A stretch of 64,000 nucleotides of DNA from Paenibacillus ginsengarvi (GCF_003626695.1 NZ_RBAH01000003.1:311641-375640); one strand, 5' to 3'. Counted from the first letter of the stretch, positions 26,261 through 33,917 are shown. Notes: a model not told the origin generated them from the letters alone. Numbers and translations are program-made.

Positions 26261-27327
26261 CTAAGCAATGCTATTTAGATGAAGCAATAACTTACGTACA
26301 ACATACTTGGCGTCCGGCCCCACCCCCCTTAAGGTAGCTGAAGCAAATGACCGTTGGCCTTCGAGACCTACGTAATACAATCCCGGGACGGAGATGCTCA
26401 CTCCGGCTATTTGTAAGGGCCTTCCCTCGGCATCCAATGCCCCTATCCGTTCAAAGTACGAAAGATTTGGTCGATATCCTGTCCCAAGATAACCGAGTCC
26501 ACCGGTTCTTTCGTTCCGTCCCGCCATACTACTCCATCGGAGTAAAACGACGTGAACATGGGGCGCTGATCGGGCTTCCCTTCCTTCAATCGTTCTTGAT
26601 ACTGTCCGAGATCGATTACGGAGCCTGAGCTTGGCGCCTTTTTACCGAAGCGCCAGAACGGAAACATATCGAAACCGGTTGCTTTTATCCAAACATGCAG
26701 GTCCAGACCCAGAATCCGTTGTCTCATGAACTGCACGGGTTGCAGAACTGCTAAAGAGGTATGACTTATCTCAGCCAACTCGACACCGATTTGCACGGCC
26801 GAATTTCCGCGCCCGACCACTACGACCCTTTTATTGAAAAATCGATCAGGATTTCGATACCCGGAGGCGTGGATGACCTCGCCCTGAAAAGTCTCGCGTC
26901 CCGGTATTCCGGGAGTATAAGGATTATGGAAGGAACCGGTCGCATTTATGATCGTTCTCGTCTGGTACACTTCCCCGGTCTTTGAATGAATCGTAAATAG
27001 GTGTCCATGTTTCTCGACGGACTCAACACGTTGATGGTATTTGACCGGTAGCTGAAACTTTTCCTTATAATCCTGTAAGTAGCGTATGACCTCGTCTTTT
27101 CGAAGATAACGTTTAGGATCCCCCGGGATCTTCATTCCTGGTAAAGAGGAGAACCGGGCCGGAGAGAAGAGCTTTAAACTATCGTAGTATTGAGGCCAAG
27201 AACCAGTCGCCTGTTCGCTCGCTTCGAGAATGACAAAATTCAATCCCTTCTTCCTTTGCAGATGATATCCGGAAGCAAGACCTGCCTGCCCTCCCCCGAT
27301 TACGATTGCGTCCCATATGGATGTCAT
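26261..27327 (-). pseudogene. arsO: ArsO-like flavin monooxygenase, frameshifted
   Basis: The first frame (27327 down to 26443) holds an FAD-binding G-G-G-Q-A-G-L-A-S-G motif and an NAD(P)H motif V-V-V-G-R-G-N-S-A-V-Q. At about 26483-26487 the expected A-T-G-Y-R-P-x-L motif is found only in another frame (G-T-G-Y-R-P-N-L-S-Y), which continues to a normal end at 26261. One base seems lost in TTGGGACAGG. Repaired, the protein would have ~355 residues, the size of ArsO-type monooxygenases found in arsenic clusters. It is either a true inactivation or a sequencing error. Confidence 0.85.
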
Positions 27328-27346
27328 CGAATCACCCTTATATAAT

Positions 27347-27365
27347 TATTTGCAATTTGCAAGTA
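27347..27365. promoter_or_regulatory. MarR operator upstream of arsO
   Basis: TATTTGCAA-T-TTGCAAGTA is a near-perfect palindrome with the TTGCA-NNN-TGCAA core, between the marR stop and the arsO start. It matches the marR promoter operator. Confidence 0.65.
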
Positions 27366-27378
27366 TTAATCAAAAAGA

Positions 27379-27828
27379 TTACCCCACCGGGGTTGTACAG
27401 CATAGGCTGGATTTTGCCATCGCCTCATTCAGCAGCTTAATCGAGCGAATGACGGTATCTTTTTCAAAATCGTTCATGTGTGAAAAAATCTCGTTCAGAT
27501 AAGCATTCATTTGCTGATCAATCGTCGTCGCTACATACTTCCCTTCCACGGTCAGCGACAACACATAAACTCTCCGATCATCCGGGTCCGGGACCTTTTT
27601 CACCAAATTCATTTTGATCAGTGACTGAACTTGACGGCTGAAGGTGGTAATATCGGTACCCAAAGTTTCAGCAACCTGCTGCATAGAAGGTTTATGTTGA
27701 TGATCGATTTCATAAAGAATATGGCTCTGGATCAAGGAAATGTCGCAACCACCGGCCGTACAGCAATTTTTATTTAGAAACCCGAATCGCCGGGTCATGA
27801 TTTGGAATAACTCTCGGGTATTTTCCAC
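27379..27828 (-). CDS. MarR-family regulator with cysteine pairs (putative arsenic sensor)
   Basis: 149 residues with a MarR winged helix (S-M-Q-Q-V-A-E-T-L-G-T-D-I-T-T-F-S-R-Q-V near 48-68, wing D-P-D-D-R-R-V-Y-V-L). Unusual for MarR are N-terminal N-C-C-x(4)-C (C22, C23, C28) and C-terminal C143-C144, which could make a trivalent-metalloid site across the dimer. A GTG start at 27828 follows AGGAGG by nine bases. It is first in a unit with arsO and arsM and has palindromes in front of itself and arsO. Arsenic sensing is inference. Confidence 0.85.
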   Translation of the reverse strand: MENTRELFQIMTRRFGFLNKNCCTAGGCDISLIQSHILYEIDHQHKPSMQQVAETLGTDITTFSRQVQSLIKMNLVKKVPDPDDRRVYVLSLTVEGKYVATTIDQQMNAYLNEIFSHMNDFEKDTVIRSIKLLNEAMAKSSLCCTTPVG

Positions 27829-27849
27829 GGCTTCTCGCCTCCTGTATCA

Positions 27850-27878
27850 GTTATATCGCATTTATTTGCAAAATGCAA
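27850..27878 (-). promoter_or_regulatory. marR promoter
   Basis: On the minus strand, TTGCAT (27873-27878) and TATAAC (27850-27855) are 17 bp apart; the -35 box is one arm of the operator palindrome, so autorepression is expected. Confidence 0.65.
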
Positions 27879-27881
27879 ATA
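27863..27881. promoter_or_regulatory. MarR operator at its own promoter
   Basis: Perfect palindrome TATTTGCA-AAA-TGCAAATA, with 8-bp arms. It overlaps the -35 region of marR. Confidence 0.75.
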
Positions 27882-27894
27882 TTATTTTCGAAAA

Positions 27895-27923
27895 AGAAAA
27901 ACCACTCGCTTGAACAAGTGGTC
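27895..27923 (-). terminator. Terminator of the arsC-arsR-arsB operon
   Basis: On the minus strand ACCACT / AGTGGT is followed by TTTTTCTTTTTC, directly downstream of the phosphatase gene. It separates the long ars operon from marR-arsO-arsM. Confidence 0.8.
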
Positions 27924-27933
27924 TCAATCATGT

Positions 27934-28377
27934 TTATCGATTAGGATATAATTTCATCAATGACTCTTTTTGCGCAGGTTTCATATCAATGACGCTACGA
28001 ATCCCTTTTGCAATAGCCTCAGCCTCATCAACCGTTCGACATGCCCCCAAAGCGAGCAAGGTCCCGGCAGCCACTGTCCCCGTTCTTCCTTTTCCCCCGC
28101 CGCAATGAAAAGCTACTTTTTTGTTCTGCTGGTACGCATCCGTCACAGCTTGAATAGCTGTTCGAAATGCTTCCTCTTGGGGGATGCTAGATTGATCGGT
28201 CAACGGGATTTGTATCCATTGTACGCCCGGGTTAGGATAGGCGCTTTCCGTTGCTTCTCCGCGGAGGTCGACGACGATTTCGATGCCTTCGTTCTTCACC
28301 ATCGCTTCCAAATCAGCCGCGGCGCCCATAAAAATCTTATCCTCGACTAAAGCTTGATAGCTTTTTTCAGCAGTCAC
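27934..28377 (-). CDS. Dual-specificity (Cys-based) phosphatase in ars operon
   Basis: 147 residues. The signature H-C-x(5)-R-T-G is present as H-C-G-G-G-K-G-R-T-G (C92, R98), and the general-acid region V-V-D-L-R-G-E-A precedes it. Such small phosphatases occur in arsenic islands but have no agreed role; possible roles are removal of arsenylated or phosphorylated products. The GTG start at 28377 overlaps the arsI stop by four bases, so translation is coupled. The ribosome binding site is a run of nine G residues. Confidence 0.82.
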   Translation of the reverse strand: MTAEKSYQALVEDKIFMGAAADLEAMVKNEGIEIVVDLRGEATESAYPNPGVQWIQIPLTDQSSIPQEEAFRTAIQAVTDAYQQNKKVAFHCGGGKGRTGTVAAGTLLALGACRTVDEAEAIAKGIRSVIDMKPAQKESLMKLYPNR

Positions 28378-28853
28378 CGATTATCCCCCCCCCTTTTAAA
28401 AGATCCGAACTCCACCTTAACCGGTGCCGATGGTGGTGCGCAGCATAGTGATAAGTCTCGTGCTTCTCCGGCCGACTCGAATTCCGAGTCCTCTTTCGTG
28501 TAGAAAATTTCCCATGCGTTCCCGTCGGGATCGTATACCCATACTTTATCTTGTACAGCATAGCAGCAAGTCGTATTCATCTCGTCAATAAGCAACAGAC
28601 CGCTCTGGCGGAGCCGTTCACCCATCGCAAGCACTTCTTCGGTGTTGTTAACTTGAAATCCTAAGTGGTTCAGTACACCCTTTTGTTCGAAGGGGCGAAC
28701 GTTAAGCGAAAAATGGAGGGACGGTTCATCGAGCTCGAATTTAGCATAATTCTCTTTGATTTTACTCGGTTCTGACCCGAAGAAGGCCCGGTAAAAGTCA
28801 AGGGATTTATGCAGATCGGTACAGTTTAATGCGACATGCATTCTTTTGATCAT
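28374..28853 (-). CDS. arsI: ArsI C-As lyase (non-heme iron extradiol-type dioxygenase)
   Basis: 159 residues from the ATG at 28853 (GAGG eight bases upstream). It cleaves the carbon-arsenic bond of trivalent organoarsenicals such as methylarsenite. In this numbering H6, H63 and E115 fit the iron ligands and C96-C97 (T-T-C-C-Y) the organoarsenical-binding pair known in ArsI. A further C137-C138 is in the tail. The V-W-V-Y-D-P-D-G-N-A-W-E motif is intact. It starts 10 bp after arsC and overlaps the phosphatase gene. Confidence 0.93.
   Translation of the reverse strand: MIKRMHVALNCTDLHKSLDFYRAFFGSEPSKIKENYAKFELDEPSLHFSLNVRPFEQKGVLNHLGFQVNNTEEVLAMGERLRQSGLLLIDEMNTTCCYAVQDKVWVYDPDGNAWEIFYTKEDSEFESAGEARDLSLCCAPPSAPVKVEFGSFKRGGDNR
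28385..28393 (-). repeat. G9 homopolymer tract at arsI/phosphatase junction
   Basis: Nine consecutive G residues (minus strand) encode the arsI tail and also form the Shine-Dalgarno region of the GTG-initiated phosphatase gene. Changes in length would shift the last codons of arsI and alter RBS spacing. Confidence 0.7.
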
Positions 28854-28863
28854 AGGAGCAACC

Positions 28864-29289
28864 TCATTTCCCTTCTTTGACGAATTGTTCAATCCGACTT
28901 TTAATCGAATCCCGTACGGTGCGGAATTGCTTCATGATTTCCTCTTCCGTTCCGGTTGCTTTGGCCGGGTCATTAAAGCCCCAATGCCATTTCGTCACGT
29001 TTTTGTTCATGATCACGGGACAATGTTCATCTGCATGGCCGCATAGTGTAATCACGTAATCGGCACGATTCAACACATCCGGATCGATTACATCGGACGT
29101 ATGCCGGCTTATATCCACGCCAGCTTCTTGCATCACCTCAACCGCACGCGGATTTAATCCATGTGCCTCAAGCCCTGCGCTTTTGACTTCGTATTTATCG
29201 CTGCCTAATGCTTGTAAAAATCCGTCTGCGATTTGGCTTCTGCACGAATTGCCGGTGCACAAAAAGTAAACGAAAGGTTTTTTCTCCAC
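28864..29289 (-). CDS. arsC: Arsenate reductase, thioredoxin-linked
   Basis: 141 residues with the LMW-phosphatase-like fold of the Gram-positive enzyme. Catalytic C11 sits in the C-T-G-N-S-C-R-S loop, and the redox pair C83 and C90 ([11 protein letters not shown]) is intact. It reduces arsenate to arsenite for efflux by ArsB. It is 31 bp downstream of arsB in the same operon. It is one of two arsC-type genes here and is the more canonical. Confidence 0.95.
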   Translation of the reverse strand: MEKKPFVYFLCTGNSCRSQIADGFLQALGSDKYEVKSAGLEAHGLNPRAVEVMQEAGVDISRHTSDVIDPDVLNRADYVITLCGHADEHCPVIMNKNVTKWHWGFNDPAKATGTEEEIMKQFRTVRDSIKSRIEQFVKEGK

Positions 29290-29320
29290 GGTATACGTCT
29301 CCTTATTTATCCGATTATGG

Positions 29321-30724
29321 TTAGACTTCTTGGTTTCCTCTATTCTTGCTTCCTAATGCCCCCTTAAAGACGAGCATGGCGATAATGGCAAGAACTAAAA
29401 CGACAGGCATAATAAGGAGCCAGACATTGACGCTCGAGAATTTAAGTAAGGAAAGCCACGCAAAAAGAGCGACAAGCGTAATGAATAATGTGGGAATCGT
29501 TAGAATAATGCCGATCTTAAAATACGTACCCCAACTGATCTTCACGTTCTTCGTCGATAAGACATGCAGCCAAAGCAAAGTGGCCAAGGATCCAATCGGG
29601 GTGATTTTCGGCCCCAAATCCGAGCCGATCACATTCGCATAGATCAGTCCCTCGCGAATGAAACCTTCGGCTTGTGTGCCTTGTATCGCCAAAGCGTCAA
29701 TCATGACGGTTGGCATATTGTTCATTATCGAGGACAGAATCGCCGCAATGAAGCCCATGCCCACGGTAGCAGCGAACAGCCCTTTGTCTGCGATCATTTG
29801 AATAACGCTTCCCAATGCGTCTGTAAGACCTGCATTTCGTAGGCCGTACACGACAACATACATGCCGATGGAGAAGATGACGACAGCCCAGGGAGCCCCT
29901 TTGACGAGCTTCCAAGTGTGGATGACAGGGCTTTTTCTTGCGGCCATCAGAAACACAATTGCAGCCACTCCGGCAATGATGGACACCGGAATGGATAAAA
30001 ATTCACTGCCGAAATAAGCAACAAGGAGAGCCGCTAGAATGACCCAGGAGAGTTGAAACAATCTTTTCTCCTTAATGGCTTCTTTCGGTATTTTAAGCTC
30101 GGAGAGCTTGTAGCTTTTCGCGATACTTTTTCGAAAATACAGGTACAGCACGAGAAGGCTCGCCAAGATCGAGAAGAAATTCGGAATAATCATACGGCTC
30201 GCGTATTCCGCAAAACCAATGCTGAAATAATCAGCCGATACAATATTCACCAAGTTACTAACGACTAGTGGCAAAGAAGCCGTATCCGCAATGAAACCAC
30301 TTGCCATAATAAACGGAAGAATCATTTTTTCTTCAAATTTAAGCGCACGCACCATAGCAAGCACAATTGGCGTAATGATCAAGGCTGCTCCGTCGTTAGC
30401 GAACAAAGCTGCAACGGCTGATCCAAGCAGCACAATAAACACGAACATGAGCAATCCATTTCCGCGTGCTAATCGCGCCATATGCAATGCTGCCCATTCA
30501 AAAAATCCGATTTCATCAAGCACAAGGGATATTAAAATAATGGCCACAAATGCCAAGGTCGCGTTCCAAACAATGCCGGTAACGGTGCCGACGTCCGCGA
30601 AGCTAACTACGCCGAAAAGTAATGCGAGAATGGCTCCGGCACTCGCCGACCAACCGATATTCAACCCTTTCGGCTGCCAAATGACAAACGTTAAGGTGAT
30701 TAAAAAAATAAGGAAAGCAATCAT
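29321..30724 (-). CDS. arsB: Arsenite efflux permease ArsB
   Basis: 467 residues with about 12 transmembrane segments and no large soluble domain. ArsB/NhaD-type motifs are seen, such as [24 protein letters not shown] and [18 protein letters not shown]. It exports As(OH)3 or antimonite using the proton motive force. It starts 15 bp after arsR. No arsA ATPase is present. Confidence 0.95.
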   Translation of the reverse strand: MIAFLIFLITLTFVIWQPKGLNIGWSASAGAILALLFGVVSFADVGTVTGIVWNATLAFVAIILISLVLDEIGFFEWAALHMARLARGNGLLMFVFIVLLGSAVAALFANDGAALIITPIVLAMVRALKFEEKMILPFIMASGFIADTASLPLVVSNLVNIVSADYFSIGFAEYASRMIIPNFFSILASLLVLYLYFRKSIAKSYKLSELKIPKEAIKEKRLFQLSWVILAALLVAYFGSEFLSIPVSIIAGVAAIVFLMAARKSPVIHTWKLVKGAPWAVVIFSIGMYVVVYGLRNAGLTDALGSVIQMIADKGLFAATVGMGFIAAILSSIMNNMPTVMIDALAIQGTQAEGFIREGLIYANVIGSDLGPKITPIGSLATLLWLHVLSTKNVKISWGTYFKIGIILTIPTLFITLVALFAWLSLLKFSSVNVWLLIMPVVLVLAIIAMLVFKGALGSKNRGNQEV

Positions 30725-30739
30725 ATAAAGCCTCCGGAC

Positions 30740-31063
30740 TCAGTTGCAGCAATCATTCTCTTCGCAGATGTTAGATTGAATCTTTTCTTTTTGCGAAGGA
30801 ATCTGCTTTAGAATTTCTGCGATATAGGGTTTGTCTTGAATGTTTAAGGAATAATAGACCCATTGCCCTTTTTTCGTCTCTTTGACCAGGCCGCCGTCTT
30901 TTAGCTTGCGCATATGTTGGCTAATGTTCGGCTGGCTCGTTTGTAGCAAGTCAACAATTTCGCACACACATAGTTCCTTCTCATTCAGCAAGGCAACGAT
31001 TGTAAGTCTGTTTTTATCGCCCAGCAGCTTCAACACATCGGCTATCTCTTCAATTGAATTCAT
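30740..31063 (-). CDS. arsR: ArsR arsenic-responsive repressor
   Basis: 107 residues of the ArsR/SmtB family. The metalloid site motif E-L-C-V-C-E-I (C32, C34) lies in helix 3, and S-Q-P-N-I-S-Q-H-M is the recognition helix. Additional cysteines cluster at the C-terminus (N-I-C-E-E-N-D-C-C-N). It is second in the operon, 15 bp after the second arsC, and should repress the operon promoter until As(III) binds. Confidence 0.94.
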   Translation of the reverse strand: MNSIEEIADVLKLLGDKNRLTIVALLNEKELCVCEIVDLLQTSQPNISQHMRKLKDGGLVKETKKGQWVYYSLNIQDKPYIAEILKQIPSQKEKIQSNICEENDCCN

Positions 31064-31078
31064 GCATGTTACTCCTTT

Positions 31079-31510
31079 CTAGGCAAAAGGGATATTCATC
31101 CCCTTCAATAGATCAATGACCTTTTCCTGAATCTCGTCCCGTGCTCTCCTAACATCCTGAATCGTTCCGCCATCAATGGCCAGAGGATCGGTAATGTTCC
31201 ACTCAACGTTCATGATATTGAATGGTACGATCGGGCAACGTTCGACCACTTGTTCACAAAGTTTGACAATAGCGTTAGCGGAAATAAAAAATTTCATGTC
31301 AATCTTTTTACAAACGTTCTGCGAAAGATCGATGCCCACCTCCCGCATGACTTCAATCGTGAAAGGATGAAGCATGTTTGATGGCTCTAAGCCGGCACTT
31401 TCCACAACGACACGCTCGCCTCCGTAATGCTTGGCAAAAGCTTCAGCCATTTGACTACGACAACGGTTCTGGCCACAAAGAAAATAAATTTGGGTTACTT
31501 TTTTATTCAT
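31079..31510 (-). CDS. arsC: Second ArsC-like arsenate reductase
   Basis: 143 residues, clearly related to but diverged from the other arsC. The phosphatase loop L-C-G-Q-N-R-C-R-S-Q-M (C12) and the pair C85 and C92 (K-L-C-E-Q-V-V-E-R-C-P) are conserved, so it is probably active. An extra C67 (N-V-C-K-K) is present. It is the promoter-proximal gene of the ars operon. Confidence 0.9.
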   Translation of the reverse strand: MNKKVTQIYFLCGQNRCRSQMAEAFAKHYGGERVVVESAGLEPSNMLHPFTIEVMREVGIDLSQNVCKKIDMKFFISANAIVKLCEQVVERCPIVPFNIMNVEWNITDPLAIDGGTIQDVRRARDEIQEKVIDLLKGMNIPFA

Positions 31511-31539
31511 TTTCCCACACCCAATTCCATTTGTAAATG

Positions 31540-31568
31540 ATTATATAATTACTTGATTATTTAAGGAA
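31540..31568 (-). promoter_or_regulatory. Probable ars operon promoter
   Basis: On the minus strand, TATAAT (31540-31545) lies in an AT-rich stretch about 30 bp before the first gene; the -35 region (TTCCTT) is poor. Degenerate AATCA / TGATT symmetry around the -10 could be an ArsR operator. Confidence 0.45.
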
Positions 31569-31683
31569 AGTTAAGTATTTGTAAAGACTTATGAAAAACG
31601 ACATATTCGTTTTAGTAATCTTCCTGGGACTCTTCTCCACGTTGCCTATTGTCTGAATCTTATTGGGGGGGATACTCCCATAA

Positions 31684-31791
31684 GCTGTGAGGCTCATGGA
31701 CGATGTGACGCGGGAGTATTACAAGTCCATTGGACTGGGTGAAGCTTATGCGCAGATGGAAGCAAAGGAGGCAATGGAAGATCATGCGTGA
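31684..31791 (+). pseudogene. Orphan C-terminal gene fragment
   Basis: The frame A-V-R-L-M-D-D-V-T-R-E-Y-Y-K-S-I-G-L-G-E-A-Y, continuing to E-D-H-A-stop, reads as a helical protein C-terminus, but a stop precedes it and no start with RBS is present. A strong terminator follows four bases later. It looks like the remnant of a gene cut off when the cassette end was formed. Family unknown. Confidence 0.5.
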
Positions 31792-31794
31792 CGA

Positions 31795-31832
31795 AAAGGA
31801 GAACACCTGTGATGGACGTTCTCCTTTGTTTT
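31795..31832 (+). terminator. Terminator of the orphan fragment
   Basis: Perfect stem AAAGGAGAAC / GTTCTCCTTT with a 13-nt loop, followed by GTTTTGG. Confidence 0.75.
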
Positions 31833-31986
31833 GGCTTGGTGGAACATGGGCGCGTGTGAGGCCGTGATGGAACGGATAGAACACGTTGAATTGGGTTATC
31901 GCTACAGGCCGAGGGCCGTATGGCCCGATGAGTGAACAGGGCGAATATATGGCGAGACGAACTTTTTCACTCCTAATCTTTCGCCG

Positions 31987-32004
31987 TCACTTATGGTAGG
32001 GCTC
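31987..32004 (-). repeat. SCC-like attachment site 1 within rlmH
   Basis: Minus strand GAGCCCTACCATAAGTGA, the last six codons of rlmH (E-P-Y-H-K-stop). SCC elements insert at this exact spot in staphylococci. The next eight bases are CGGCGAAA, shared with sites 2 and 3. Confidence 0.8.
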
Positions 32005-32466
32005 CCCCCGCATAATCTTAAAAGCCCGATAAACCTGCTCCACCAGCACAAGGCGAATAAGCTGATGCGGGTACGTGATACGTCCGAACGACAGCTTTGC
32101 ATCGGCCCGCTTCAGCACGTCGTCGGAAAGGCCGATGGAGCCGCCGATGATGAAGGTGACGTGGCTTTTGCCGTAGGTACCCAGTCGGTCGATCTGATCG
32201 GCCAGCTCCTCGGATGACCACATGTGGCCCCCGATGGCCATGACGATAACATGCGTGTCGGGCCGAAGCGTTGCCAGGATACGCTCTCCTTCCTTCTGCC
32301 TCACCTGTTGCTCCTCGGCATCGCTCATCCGCTCGGGCGCTTTTTCTTCCGTGATTTCGGTAATCGTCAGCTTGGCGTAAGGCGTCAGCCGCTTCGAATA
32401 TTCGGCGATGCCGTCCGTAAAATATTTCTCCTTCAATTTGCCTACCGCGATAATTTGAATTTGCAT
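31987..32466 (-). CDS. rlmH: 23S rRNA pseudouridine-1915 N3-methyltransferase
   Basis: 159 residues, standard length. SPOUT-fold signatures: [10 protein letters not shown] (SAM knot), [13 protein letters not shown], and the conserved C-terminus E-P-Y-H-K. It methylates pseudouridine 1915 in helix 69 of assembled 70S ribosomes. The gene (orfX in staphylococci) stays intact because insertion at its 3' end regenerates the final codons. Confidence 0.97.
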   Translation of the reverse strand: MQIQIIAVGKLKEKYFTDGIAEYSKRLTPYAKLTITEITEEKAPERMSDAEEQQVRQKEGERILATLRPDTHVIVMAIGGHMWSSEELADQIDRLGTYGKSHVTFIIGGSIGLSDDVLKRADAKLSFGRITYPHQLIRLVLVEQVYRAFKIMRGEPYHK

Positions 32467-32540
32467 GGCTCTTGTTCGTTCCCTTCACTAATTCTATATA
32501 TACAACAAGGGAGCCTTCGCAGGCCCCCGCACGATTCATG

Positions 32541-32708
32541 TTATATGACCAAAAATTCCGGCTTGTTTTTGCACCGTTCGCAAGTAGCCGGAGGCTCCCA
32601 CGCGGTGAAATGGACTTCCTTCAGATCATAGATGTCCGGCGCCTCTTCGTATTCGTCCACGAAGATGTCGATCGCCAGCTCTACATGCTCTTTGCATACC
32701 ACCAGCAT
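32541..32708 (-). CDS. CxxH/CxxC small protein
   Basis: 55 residues, M-L-V-V-C-K-E-H-V-E-L-A-I-D through T-C-E-R-C-K-N-K-P-E. The C5-x2-H8 and C-x2-C pairs fit the CxxH/CxxC (BA_5709-type) family found next to rlmH in Bacillales, probably binding zinc. It begins four bases after the htrA stop, so it is translationally linked. Function unknown. Confidence 0.85.
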   Translation of the reverse strand: MLVVCKEHVELAIDIFVDEYEEAPDIYDLKEVHFTAWEPPATCERCKNKPEFLVI

Positions 32709-32711
32709 CGC

Positions 32712-33917
32712 TTAATCCTCTTTCTTCTCGCCCAATTGGACGGTAGCCGTCGCTTTTTTCCCGCCCCGGTAATACGTCACCTTGATGCTGTCGCCGATTT
32801 TTTTCTCGCCGTACATGTACTGCCGCAGGGTGATGTTGTCGTAGACCGGCTTGCCGTCGAGCTCGGTGATGACGTCGTTCGTCGCCAGTCCCGCTTCCTT
32901 CGACGGGCCGATCGCATCGATGACGATAAGTCCATTTTTGACCGAATCGGGCAGTTTTAATACTTCCGTTCCTTTGTAGCTCCGCAGCGGCTCGGTTGTA
33001 ACGCCCATATAAGGACGCTTCACCTTGCCGTACTTCAGCAGACTCTCGATCGTTTCTCTGGCGGAATTGATCGGGATCGCAAAACCGAGCCCTTCGACGC
33101 CCTTCTCGGCCACCTTCATGCTGTTGATGCCGATCAGCTTGCCCTCCAGGTTGACCAGCGCCCCGCCGCTGTTGCCCTGGTTAATGGCCGCATCCGTCTG
33201 GATGACGTCCATCTCCCAGTCGTAGTTGCCGTCCCCGCCGAACGATATCGGCACCTTCTGGTGCGGCGAACTGATGACGCCGACCGTTGTCGTTTGCGCG
33301 AAGCGCAGTCCGAGCGGACTGCCGATGGCGATAGCCGTTTGCCCGGCCTTCAGCCTCTCGGAATCGCCGAACTCGGCCACTTGCTGGATGCCGGCTGCAT
33401 CGATCTCCAGAACGGCCAGATCGGTAATCATATCCTTGCCCTTCAGCTTCGCCTTGCGGTGCTCGCCGTTTGCGAGAATAACCTCGATCTGGGTCGCCGT
33501 CTGCACCACATGGTTGTTCGTCACGATGTAAGCCTTGTCTCCGTCCTTGCGAAACAAAACGCCCGAACCGATGCCAAGGCTCTGTCCGCTGCCCGCACTT
33601 TCCATAGCGCTGATGATGCTGACGACCGCCGGCTTTACGCGCTCTACCGCCCGTACGACCTGGTCCTCCATAATTTGATAGCTATTTCCAGTAGACATGA
33701 CCGGCACGGCCGCCGCACTTTCCGGTTCGCTGCGGTGGGTGCCGACCCCGATCAGGATTGCCCCGAGCACAAGAGCCGCCGTAGCGCCTGCCACCGTCGC
33801 GATCGCGGGAGAGCCGATCTTACTCCGTCTGGCGGAAGGAAATTCCGATCCTTCATGCGTCCAGCGGTTTTTTCGGGGCAGCTTCGTTGTGTAAAAATCG
33901 TCATCAAACAAGCTCAT
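32712..33917 (-). CDS. Membrane-anchored HtrA-type serine protease
   Basis: 401 residues from the ATG at 33917 (GAGAGGAG eight bases upstream). A cytoplasmic N-terminus and one membrane anchor (~37-58) precede a trypsin-like domain with H136 (T-N-N-H-V-V), D166 (T-D-L-A-V-L) and S250 (G-N-S-G-G-A), then one PDZ domain (~295-395). It degrades or refolds misfolded proteins at the membrane. It is the yycK/htrC-position homologue, downstream of the wal genes but probably transcribed separately, since a small plus-strand gene intervenes. Confidence 0.93.
   Translation of the reverse strand: MSLFDDDFYTTKLPRKNRWTHEGSEFPSARRSKIGSPAIATVAGATAALVLGAILIGVGTHRSEPESAAAVPVMSTGNSYQIMEDQVVRAVERVKPAVVSIISAMESAGSGQSLGIGSGVLFRKDGDKAYIVTNNHVVQTATQIEVILANGEHRKAKLKGKDMITDLAVLEIDAAGIQQVAEFGDSERLKAGQTAIAIGSPLGLRFAQTTTVGVISSPHQKVPISFGGDGNYDWEMDVIQTDAAINQGNSGGALVNLEGKLIGINSMKVAEKGVEGLGFAIPINSARETIESLLKYGKVKRPYMGVTTEPLRSYKGTEVLKLPDSVKNGLIVIDAIGPSKEAGLATNDVITELDGKPVYDNITLRQYMYGEKKIGDSIKVTYYRGGKKATATVQLGEKKED

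Larger units (their letters stand above)
31511..31986. other. Non-coding region between ars operon and rlmH
   Basis: Contains the ars operon promoter region, an orphan gene 3' end with its terminator (31684-31832), an inverted repeat ATACTCCC / GGGAGTAT (about 31671-31720) and, next to rlmH, the cassette terminal repeat TTTCGCCG (31979-31986). I see no complete gene. Confidence 0.6.
20136..32004. mobile_element. Composite SCC-like island inserted at the 3' end of rlmH
   Basis: Five copies of an 18-bp site, all in the same orientation and matching the rlmH 3' end, split the region into cassettes: HD-GHKL ATPase (20154-23511), a 55-bp spacer, a DUF6518-like protein (23603-24946) and an arsenic cassette (24965-31986). 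TTTCGCCG (plus strand) abuts sites 23585, 24947 and 31987 on one side; imperfect inverted partners CGGCGAAAAA, CGGTGAAAAA and GGCGAAAA lie 16-20 bp inside the other side of sites 23585, 24947 and 20136. Staphylococcal SCC elements show this design: att in rlmH, same-direction direct repeats and terminal inverted repeats. No ccr recombinase gene is present here, so mobility would need one in trans. The boundary calls are direct observation; the SCC relationship is inference. Confidence 0.75.

Noticed and set aside
31867..31935. Short plus-strand frame starting M-E-R-I-E-H-V-E-L-G
   Set aside because: Only 22 codons, no clear ribosome binding site and no recognisable family.
20136..32004. A CRISPR array as explanation for the repeated 18-bp sites
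   Set aside because: The copies are spaced irregularly (55 bp to 7 kb), enclose whole genes and match the rlmH end, which does not fit CRISPR repeats.
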